A DNA stretch of 64,000 nt from Sphingomonas taxi (GTDB taxonomy: Bacteria; Pseudomonadota; Alphaproteobacteria; Sphingomonadales; Sphingomonadaceae), in assembly GCA_003243195.1 (NCBI GenBank), contig QFQI01000001.1, positions 434,001 through 498,000 of the forward strand. The letters are read 5' to 3'. The notes beneath the pieces were generated by a model. The model worked only from the letters and a program-made list of their open reading frames with translations. It was not told the DNA's origin and did not search any database. The translations under genes were made by a program, and so were the position numbers. Positions within the stretch are counted from its first letter, which is position 1; each line of letters begins with the position of its first letter. Positions 8,696-15,310 of this stretch are shown here, in pieces.

Positions 8696-10900
8696 ATGTC
8701 ATTCCGTCCGATATCCTTACTGACGCTGCCGCTGCTGGCGGCGGCCGGCGTACCGGCACAGGCGCAACACGCCGCCCGGAGTTCGGCCGAACAGCGTGCC
8801 GCCGCCACCGAGGCGCGGATGACCGATGAGGAACGCGTCAAGCTGACCATCGGGATCATCCCGATCCCGCTGATCCCCGGCACCCCGATCCCGCCCGACG
8901 CGATCAAGAGCGCCGGCTATGTTCCGGGCGTGCCCCGGCTCGGCGTGCCCAACCTGGCCGAGACCGATGCCAGCCTGGGCGTCTCCTGGGTCGCCGGATT
9001 GCGCGGGCCGGAGGGCGCGACCCCGCTGCCGTCGGGCGCGGCGATGGCGTCGACATGGAACCCGGCGCTGATCCGGCAGGGTGGCGCCACGATCGGCGGG
9101 GAGGCGCGCGCCAAGGGCTTCAACGTGCTGCTGGCCGGCGGCGTCAATCTGGTGCGGGATCCGCGCAACGGCCGCAATTTCGAATATCTGGGCGAAGACC
9201 CGCTGCTGGCCGGCGTCCTGAGCGGGAATCAGATCGCCGGGGTCCAGTCGAACAACATCATCTCGACCATCAAGCACTTCGCGTTCAACAATACCGAGAC
9301 CGCGCGTAACATCGCCGACTCCGTGATTTCGGACAAGGCGGCGCGGGAAAGCGACCTGCTGGCGTTCCGCATCGCGATCGACATCGGCCAGCCGGGGGCG
9401 GTGATGTGCGGCTACAACCGCGTCAACGGCAAGCAGGCGTGCGCGAGCGACTATCTGCTCAACCAGGTGCTGAAGAAGGACTGGGGCTACAAGGGCTTCG
9501 TGATGTCCGACTGGGGCGCGGTCTATGGCGTCGAGGATGCCATCGCCGGGCTGGACCAGCAATCGGGCGCCCAGCTCGACAAGGCCCGCTATTTCGAAGG
9601 CCCGCTGCTGGCGAAGGCGGCCGCCGATCCCGCCTATCGCGCCCGGCTGGCCGATATGAACCGCCGCATCCTCTACGCGATCTACGCGCATGGCCTCGAC
9701 ACCCATCCCGCGACCGCCGGCGGCACGATCGACAAGGAGGCCGGACTGGCCGTCGCGCGCAGCGTCGCGGACGAGGGCATCGTGCTGCTCAAGAACGAGC
9801 GCAACATGCTGCCGCTCGCCAGGTCGGTGAAGCGGATCGCGGTGATCGGCGGCTATGCCGACAGCGGCGTGTTGTCGGGCGGCGGATCGTCGCAGGTGCA
9901 CATGGACAAGGGGCCGGCCGCCCAGGTGTCGCTTGGCGGAACCGGGCTGCTGGCGTCGATCACGTCGGAACAATATCATCGCTCGACCCCGCCGCTGGTG
10001 GCGATCAAGGCGCTCGCGAAGGATGCCGAGGTCAGCTACCGTAACGGGTTCTACCTCGGCGAAGCGGTGGAGGCCGCGAAGAACGCCGACCTGGTCATCA
10101 TGTTCGCGAACCAGTGGCAGACCGAGGGGCGCGATCAGCCCGACATGAGCCTGCCGCGGGGCCAGGACGCGCTGGTGGCCGCGGTCGCCGCCGCCAACCC
10201 GAACACGGTCGTCGTGCTCCAGACCGGCAGTCCGGTCGCGATGCCGTGGCTGGATCAGGTTCCCGCGGTCGTCGAGGCCTGGTATCCCGGCGGTCGTGGT
10301 GGCGAGGCGATCGCGGCCGTGCTGTTCGGCGATACCAACCCGTCGGGACGCCTGCCCGTGACCTTCCCGCGCAGCGTGGACGACCTGCCGCGTCCCAGGG
10401 TGCCGGGCATGGACCGGGTCGACCCCGAGTTCGACAAGCGGGAACTGGCCGGGCCGCCGATCGTCGCGGACTATGACATCGAGGGGGCGGACGTCGGCTA
10501 TCGCTGGAACGCGCGCCAGGGGAAGAAGGCGCTGTTCCCGTTCGGTTACGGCCTCAGCTACACCAGCTTCGCAGCGCCGGCGCTGGCCGTGCGCGGCACG
10601 TCGGCGCAGGTGACGGTGCGCAACACCGGCCAGCGCGAGGGCGCCACGCTGGCGCAGGTCTATATGACGGCCTCGCCCAGCGGCCGGCATCAGCGGCTGG
10701 CCGGGTTCCAGAAGGTGTGGCTGAAGCCGGGCGAGAGCAAGACGGTGACGATCGCGCTGGAGCCGCGCATCCTGGCCGATTACGCGCCGGACGGCTTCGT
10801 CATGGCGGCGGGCGCCTACACCTTTGCCGCGGGTGAGGATGCCGAACGGCTGGGTACGCCCGTGACGGTCAGGCTGCCGGCCCGGCGGCTCGGCAAGTGA
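8696..10900 (+). CDS. Exported GH3 beta-glucosidase
   Basis: A 734-residue glycoside hydrolase family 3 enzyme with a signal peptide (ending near PAQAQ). The (beta/alpha)8 domain shows ARAKGFNVLLAGGVNLVRDP, the substrate-binding KHFAFNNTE, and the nucleophile motif VMSDWG. The alpha/beta sandwich domain begins near VARSVADEGIVLLKNE, and a fibronectin-III-like C-terminal domain follows (FPFGYGLSYTSF, AQVTVRNTGQREG). GH3 enzymes release terminal beta-glucose (or xylose) from non-reducing ends. It is located right after a TonB receptor, and the export signal implies periplasmic action on imported oligosaccharide or plant glycoside. Sphingomonad GH3 enzymes include ones acting on plant saponins, but the substrate cannot be read from sequence. 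Confidence 0.93.
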   Translation: MSFRPISLLTLPLLAAAGVPAQAQHAARSSAEQRAAATEARMTDEERVKLTIGIIPIPLIPGTPIPPDAIKSAGYVPGVPRLGVPNLAETDASLGVSWVAGLRGPEGATPLPSGAAMASTWNPALIRQGGATIGGEARAKGFNVLLAGGVNLVRDPRNGRNFEYLGEDPLLAGVLSGNQIAGVQSNNIISTIKHFAFNNTETARNIADSVISDKAARESDLLAFRIAIDIGQPGAVMCGYNRVNGKQACASDYLLNQVLKKDWGYKGFVMSDWGAVYGVEDAIAGLDQQSGAQLDKARYFEGPLLAKAAADPAYRARLADMNRRILYAIYAHGLDTHPATAGGTIDKEAGLAVARSVADEGIVLLKNERNMLPLARSVKRIAVIGGYADSGVLSGGGSSQVHMDKGPAAQVSLGGTGLLASITSEQYHRSTPPLVAIKALAKDAEVSYRNGFYLGEAVEAAKNADLVIMFANQWQTEGRDQPDMSLPRGQDALVAAVAAANPNTVVVLQTGSPVAMPWLDQVPAVVEAWYPGGRGGEAIAAVLFGDTNPSGRLPVTFPRSVDDLPRPRVPGMDRVDPEFDKRELAGPPIVADYDIEGADVGYRWNARQGKKALFPFGYGLSYTSFAAPALAVRGTSAQVTVRNTGQREGATLAQVYMTASPSGRHQRLAGFQKVWLKPGESKTVTIALEPRILADYAPDGFVMAAGAYTFAAGEDAERLGTPVTVRLPARRLGK

Positions 10901-10907
10901 TCCGCGC

Positions 10908-10943
10908 GGCGTCCGCATCCTGCGCTGGCCGGATGCGGGCGCC
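10908..10943. terminator. Bidirectional hairpin terminator between GH3 and tetR genes
   Basis: Arms 10908-10920 and 10931-10943 pair over 13 positions with one G-T wobble around a 10-base loop. The hairpin lies exactly between two convergent genes. There is no strong T-run on either side. Confidence 0.6.
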
Positions 10944-10953
10944 ACGCCGCCAC

Positions 10954-11589
10954 CTACCCGGCGTCCTGGAAAATCTCCTCGATCCCCCCGGACGGGGCCG
11001 CGCGCCGCAGCACCCGCGTCAGCAGGTCTAGCGCCGGATAGACGTCATCCGGGTTCGGCACGAACGATTGCGCGATCACCAGGCCGCGCACCGACCAGAC
11101 CAGCAACCGCATCTGCGCAAGGGTCATCGCCGGATCGGCCCCGGTCGAGCGTTGCAGTCGCTCCAGCCCGAGCCGTTCGAGTTCCTGCTGAAGCGGCAGC
11201 ACGCGCTCGGCAAGCTCGGGGTCGCTTCGTGTCGCCCACAGGATGTCGAGAACGGCGATGCCCGACGGCTTGCCCAGCACCCTCCAAAGCACCGCCGGCC
11301 AATCGTCGAGCGCCAGGCCCTTGCGTCCGGCGGCCGGCGTGGCGCGGCTGTATTCGTCGGTTTCGTTATCGTAGACCCAGCGGACGACCTCCGCCATCAA
11401 CTGCACGCGCGTCCCGAATTGATGTTGAACCGCGCCGCGCGTCACCTTTGCGCGCTCGGCGATCAACGCCGTGCTGGCCCCGGCATAGCCCTTTTCGCAG
11501 ATGACCGCGATGGTCGCCTCGAATAACGCGCGGCGGGTTTCGGAACTGCGATCTTCCTGTTTGCGACGGAACTTCTTCTGAATCGTCAT
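10954..11589 (-). CDS. TetR-family transcriptional regulator
   Basis: A 211-residue regulator. The N-terminal helix-turn-helix domain reads RRALFEATIAVICEKGYAGA, then STALIAERAKVTRGAVQHQF, the classic TetR pattern with the recognition helix around residues 45-60. The C-terminal ligand-binding part is poorly conserved and gives no hint of the inducer. It is convergent with the receptor/GH3 pair and is the only conventional DNA-binding regulator of this locus, so it may repress that pair. The inverted repeat at 6337-6358 is a candidate target. The start at 11589 (MTIQKKFRRKQ) was picked because it directly precedes the DNA-binding domain; an open frame continues upstream without family resemblance. 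Confidence 0.85.
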   Translation of the reverse strand: MTIQKKFRRKQEDRSSETRRALFEATIAVICEKGYAGASTALIAERAKVTRGAVQHQFGTRVQLMAEVVRWVYDNETDEYSRATPAAGRKGLALDDWPAVLWRVLGKPSGIAVLDILWATRSDPELAERVLPLQQELERLGLERLQRSTGADPAMTLAQMRLLVWSVRGLVIAQSFVPNPDDVYPALDLLTRVLRRAAPSGGIEEIFQDAG

Positions 11590-11770
11590 TCCATCTCGTC
11601 TAGCGCTCGCAAGAACCTGCCGCCCCGGTGGCAGGATAGATCGAATGCTTGCGCTCAGGCAATAGCCGCCTCGCTCCGCGCCGTCGCCCCCCGGCGCCGC
11701 GGCCATGGCGCGCGCGACGTTGCGGTCGTCACCCGCGCACCGCCGGGCACCCCCTCTTTCCCGTGTCCCG

Positions 11771-13642
11771 TCACACCCGATAGGGTGACGACACGATCAT
11801 CAGCCGGGGACCGGCGTGCGTCATCAGCGCGTCGCGCAGGCGGGCGGCGCGGCGGCGGAACAGCCGTTGCCAGGCGTGGCGCGACACCAGTTCGGGGATG
11901 ATGATCGCCACCGACCGTCCCGGCGTCGCGGTGTCGATCGTCTCGACCATCCTGAGCAGCGGCCCGTGGATCTCCCGATACGGCGCGGGGACCATCATCA
12001 GCCGGGGAACCGGCTCGCCGGCCGCGCGCAGCGGCGCGGCGATGTCGCGTTCGAAGGCGTCGCGCAACGCGGCGATATTCTCGTCGTCGGCCGGCCCCTC
12101 CAGCCGCGTCAGGTGCACCGCCACCACATCGGGCGACAGCGTCATCGCGAAGCGCAACGCGCGATCGGTGATGCGCGTGCGCTGCTCATAGGCGACCAGC
12201 ACCGTCGGCGGGGCATGTTCCTCCACCGCGAACGGCCCTTCCACCGCCAGCCGCGCGGCCAGCCGGCGATGGCGGCGCCGCACCGCGCGCAGCACCAGCA
12301 CGATCGCCGGCACCGCGACCAGCACCAGCCACGCGCCCTGCGCGAACTTCGCGGCGGTGATGACCAGCAGCGCGACGATCGTCACCCCCGCGCCGACGAC
12401 GTTGATCGCCAGCCGGCCGCCGTTGCCGCCCGCGCGCCGCCAGTGGACGATCATCCCGATCTGGCTGAGGCTGAAGGTGAGGAACGCGCCGATCGCGAAC
12501 AGCGGGATCAGCCGGTCGGTGATCCCGCTGTTCGCGACCAGCAGCGCCGCCGCCGCCACCGAGAGGAATCCGACCCCGAACGACAGCACCAGGCGGCCGT
12601 CCGCCTGCGCGAAGGCGCGCGGCAGATAATGGTCGCGCGCCACCAGATGGCAGACGCGTGGAAAGCCGACGAAGCTGGTGTTGGCCGACAGGCACAGCAC
12701 CGCCAGCAGGCTGGCCATCGCGACGTGATAGACGATGCCGCGCCCGACCACCGCGCCGGCGAGCTGCGACAGCACCGATTGATAATCGCCGCGCGTCTGG
12801 TCCATCGCGCCGATGCCATAGCCGGTCGCGACCGCGGCGATCCCGGCGAGCAGCAGGGCGAGGGCGAGGCAGATGATGCCCAGCGTACGATGCGCGTGGC
12901 GCACCACCGGCTCCCGGAAGGCGTCGACACCGTTCGACACCGCCTCCACCCCGGTCATCGCGGTGCATCCCGCCGCGAAGGCGCGCAGCAGCAGCCACAA
13001 TGTCACGCCCTGCGTCGCCGGGCCGAGCGCGGCGGGCGCGACCACCGGCGCCGGCGTGCCGCCCGACATGGCCATGCGAACCAGCCCCACCGCCAGGATG
13101 GCGAGGAACGACAGCAGGAACAGATAGGTGGGCAGGGCAAAGATCCACCCCGCCTCCCGCGTGCCGCGCAGGTTCGCCAGCGCCACCAGCAACAGGATGC
13201 CCAGGCACAATGGCAGCGTATAGGGGTGCAGCGCCGGCACCGACGACGTCAGGGCGCCGACGCCCGCCGAGATCCCGACCGCGACGTTCAGCACGTAATC
13301 GACCATCAGCGCGGCGGCGGCGACCAGCGACCCGTTCGCGCCCAGATTCCCGCGCGCGACGGTATAGGCGCCGCCGTTCGAGGGATAGGCGACGATCACC
13401 TGCCGATAGGAAAGATACAGGATCGCGAGCAGCGCCACGATCGGCGCGATCACCCAGCCGAGCTGCGCCAGCCCGGCCGCCCCCAGCGGGATCATGATCG
13501 CGAGCGCCGCTTCCGGCCCGTAGGAGGACGAACCCAGCCCGTCGAGCCCCATCGCGGGCACGCCCTCGAACCAGCCGATCCGCCGCTGCTCGCCCTCGCG
13601 ATTGGCGAGCCGGCGACCGAACAGCAGCCGACGCCAGCTCAT
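11771..13642 (-). CDS. APC-superfamily permease, KimA-like (possible K+ uptake)
   Basis: A 623-residue membrane protein with about 12 transmembrane segments followed by a cytoplasmic universal-stress-like domain (about residues 470-610, PPTVLVAYEQRTRITDRALR). Shared wording with the Bacillus KimA potassium-proton symporter family is extensive: SYRQVIVAYPSNGGAYTVAR, VDYVLNVAVGISAG, GCTAMTGVEAVSNGVDAF, LSANTSFVGFPR, LIPLFAIGAFLTFSLSQIGM. In KimA the C-terminal domain binds cyclic-di-AMP. Whether this protein carries potassium or an amino acid cannot be settled by eye. It stands alone on the minus strand, with no cognate regulator next to it. Confidence 0.75.
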   Translation of the reverse strand: MSWRRLLFGRRLANREGEQRRIGWFEGVPAMGLDGLGSSSYGPEAALAIMIPLGAAGLAQLGWVIAPIVALLAILYLSYRQVIVAYPSNGGAYTVARGNLGANGSLVAAAALMVDYVLNVAVGISAGVGALTSSVPALHPYTLPLCLGILLLVALANLRGTREAGWIFALPTYLFLLSFLAILAVGLVRMAMSGGTPAPVVAPAALGPATQGVTLWLLLRAFAAGCTAMTGVEAVSNGVDAFREPVVRHAHRTLGIICLALALLLAGIAAVATGYGIGAMDQTRGDYQSVLSQLAGAVVGRGIVYHVAMASLLAVLCLSANTSFVGFPRVCHLVARDHYLPRAFAQADGRLVLSFGVGFLSVAAAALLVANSGITDRLIPLFAIGAFLTFSLSQIGMIVHWRRAGGNGGRLAINVVGAGVTIVALLVITAAKFAQGAWLVLVAVPAIVLVLRAVRRRHRRLAARLAVEGPFAVEEHAPPTVLVAYEQRTRITDRALRFAMTLSPDVVAVHLTRLEGPADDENIAALRDAFERDIAAPLRAAGEPVPRLMMVPAPYREIHGPLLRMVETIDTATPGRSVAIIIPELVSRHAWQRLFRRRAARLRDALMTHAGPRLMIVSSPYRV

Positions 13643-13791
13643 CGGGGTGTCGGCGCGGGTGGAAGCGGCGGCATGGCGGGAGCCTCAACGGCTGCGCGGC
13701 GGGTTCGCTCCGCGTCCGCGCCGTCATCGCGCCGCGGCGCAACCGCCGTGGACGTCGCTCCGCCCGTGCCGGGATAGCGGCCGACGGTTTC

Positions 13792-14307
13792 CTAACGGGC
13801 CGCCGATGCGACCGCCGCCGTCATGCCGCCGGGCGACAGGATCTCGATCCAGTAGCCATCGGGATCGGTGATGAAGGCGATGTCCTTCATCTGCCCGTCC
13901 TGCGGCCGCTTCCGGAACGGCACGCCCAGCTCCTCGAACCGTGCGCAGGCCGCGCCGACGTCGGGCACCGAGATGCCGATGTGGCCGAAACCGCGCGGAT
14001 CGGCGTTGCCGCTGTGATAGCCGGCGAAGTCGGGGTCGCCTTCGGTCCCCCAATTGTGGGTCAGCTCCAGCGTCGTCTCGCGCGCGAAGATGAAGCGCGC
14101 GCGCGCGGCCGGATCCTCCGGCACCGTCTCGCCCTCCGCCAGATAGGCGAGGAAGTAGAGCGAGAAGCGCATGTCCGGGAAATCCAGCTTCTGCAACAGC
14201 GTCATGCCCAGCACATCGCGGTAGAAGGCCAGCGACGCGTCCGGATCGCGGACGCGCAGCATCGTCTGGTTGAACACGAATCCCTCGGTGCCGGGCGTGC
14301 GGGACAT
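13792..14307 (-). CDS. gloA: Lactoylglutathione lyase (glyoxalase I)
   Basis: A 171-residue VOC-fold protein that isomerises the methylglyoxal-glutathione hemithioacetal to S-lactoylglutathione in the cytoplasm. The metal ligands of glyoxalase I are all placeable: Gln14 (FNQTMLRV), Glu81 (TTLELTHNWG), His109 (GFGHIGI) and Glu155 (GYWIEIL). The long insertion YFLAYLAEGETVPEDPAARA resembles the longer glyoxalase I form common in alphaproteobacteria and eukaryotes. It lies 11 bases downstream of ohr in the same direction, so both electrophile-defence genes are probably transcribed together from the OhrR-controlled promoter. Confidence 0.92.
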   Translation of the reverse strand: MSRTPGTEGFVFNQTMLRVRDPDASLAFYRDVLGMTLLQKLDFPDMRFSLYFLAYLAEGETVPEDPAARARFIFARETTLELTHNWGTEGDPDFAGYHSGNADPRGFGHIGISVPDVGAACARFEELGVPFRKRPQDGQMKDIAFITDPDGYWIEILSPGGMTAAVASAAR

Positions 14308-14318
14308 CGTCACCACCG

Positions 14319-14744
14319 TCAGGCGAGCGTCAGGCCGACATCGACATTGCCGCGCGTCGCGTTCGAATAGGGGCAGATCTGGTGCGCGGTGTCGACCAGC
14401 TTCCGCGCCGCGTCGCGCTCCACGCCCGGCAGGTCGACGACCAGGTCGGCGGTGATGCCGAACCCGCCCTCGGATCGCGGGCCGATGCCGACGGTCGCCG
14501 ACACGGTCGTGGCGGCGGGCACCGCCACCTTCAACTGCTGCCCGGCGACCTTCAGCGCGCCGATGAAACAGGCGGCGTAGCCGGCCGCGAATAACTGCTC
14601 CGGGTTCGTCCCCGCACCGCCGGCACCGCCCAGTTCCTTGGGGGTCGCCAGCGCGGCGTCGAGCTGGCCATCCTCGCTGCGGGCGTGGCCGTCGCGGCCG
14701 CCGGTCGCGGATGCGGTGGTGCGGTATTTGACGTCGATCGCCAT
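14319..14744 (-). CDS. ohr: Organic hydroperoxide resistance protein Ohr
   Basis: A 141-residue OsmC/Ohr-family thiol peroxidase that reduces organic and fatty-acid hydroperoxides using lipoyl-dependent recycling. The two catalytic cysteines are Cys59 (FAAGYAACF) and Cys124 (HQICPYSNATRGN). Arg17 (TGGRDG) and Glu49 (TNPEQLF) complete the family active site. A strong Shine-Dalgarno (AAAGGAG) sits seven bases before the ATG at 14744. It diverges from an ohrR gene across a 118-base promoter region containing two related palindromes, the usual ohr/ohrR arrangement. Confidence 0.96.
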   Translation of the reverse strand: MAIDVKYRTTASATGGRDGHARSEDGQLDAALATPKELGGAGGAGTNPEQLFAAGYAACFIGALKVAGQQLKVAVPAATTVSATVGIGPRSEGGFGITADLVVDLPGVERDAARKLVDTAHQICPYSNATRGNVDVGLTLA

Positions 14745-14775
14745 GGGCGGCTCCTTTGCATGTTTCGCGGTAATT

Positions 14776-14789
14776 GATATCGCGATATC
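14776..14789. promoter_or_regulatory. OhrR operator 1 (perfect palindrome)
   Basis: GATATCGCGATATC is a perfect 14-base palindrome, 32 bases upstream of the ohr ATG. Its core TATCGCGATA recurs at 14829-14838. OhrR proteins bind AT-flanked inverted repeats in their divergent promoters, so this is a strong candidate, not a proven site. Confidence 0.6.
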
Positions 14790-14828
14790 CATCTACGCCC
14801 TGTGCGTTGCGGCGTCCAGCGGAAAGTT

Positions 14829-14838
14829 TATCGCGATA
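14829..14838. promoter_or_regulatory. OhrR operator 2 (half-size palindrome)
   Basis: TATCGCGATA is a perfect 10-base palindrome identical to the core of the site at 14776-14789 and lies 24 bases before the ohrR start, placed to allow autoregulation. The centres of the two sites are 51 bases apart. Confidence 0.5.
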
Positions 14839-14862
14839 CGGAATTTGTGGTAAAGGCGGCGG

Positions 14863-15303
14863 ATGGCCGCCGCCCTCCCGCTCGAACAGCAGCTCTGCTA
14901 CTCGCTCTACGCCACCAGCATGGCGGTCGGCCGCGCCTACAAGCCGATGCTGGACGCGCTGGGCATCACCTATCCGCAATATCTGGTGCTTCACGCGCTG
15001 TGGGAGGAGGATGCGCGCACGATCGGCGCCATCGCCGAGCGGCTGGCGCTCGAATCGAGCACCGTGACCCCGCTGGTCAAGCGGCTGGAGAGCGCGGGCC
15101 TGCTCACCCGCCAGCGCGACGCGCGCGACGAACGGCAGGTGCGCGTCACGCTGACCGACGCGGGGCGCGCGATGCGCGAACGCTGTGGCTGCCTGGGCGA
15201 AGCGCTGGTGGAACGGACCGGCATGACGATGGCGCAGATCGCGGCGCTCAACGCGCAGGTGAAGGCGCTGCGCGATGCGCTGGCGGAGGCCGCGCGACGT
15301 TGA
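14863..15303 (+). CDS. ohrR: OhrR, MarR-family peroxide-sensing repressor
   Basis: A 146-residue winged-helix MarR protein. The N-terminal LEQQLCYSLYATS carries the reactive Cys12 that organic hydroperoxides oxidise in OhrR. The recognition helix and wing are seen in IAERLALESSTVTPLVKRLE then GLLTRQRDARDERQVRVTLT. Oxidation releases it from DNA and induces ohr. It is divergent from ohr with two palindromes between them. C-terminal Cys residues (CGCLG, near residue 110) could serve as resolving thiols of the two-Cys OhrR class, which is inference. Confidence 0.93.
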   Translation: MAAALPLEQQLCYSLYATSMAVGRAYKPMLDALGITYPQYLVLHALWEEDARTIGAIAERLALESSTVTPLVKRLESAGLLTRQRDARDERQVRVTLTDAGRAMRERCGCLGEALVERTGMTMAQIAALNAQVKALRDALAEAARR

Positions 15304-15310
15304 TCGACGC

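Noticed and set aside
11616..11635. Inverted repeat CCTGCC/GGCAGG upstream of the tetR-like gene, considered as its operator
   Set aside because: It shares no sequence with the candidate operator at 6337-6358 and short G/C-rich arms arise by chance in this DNA.
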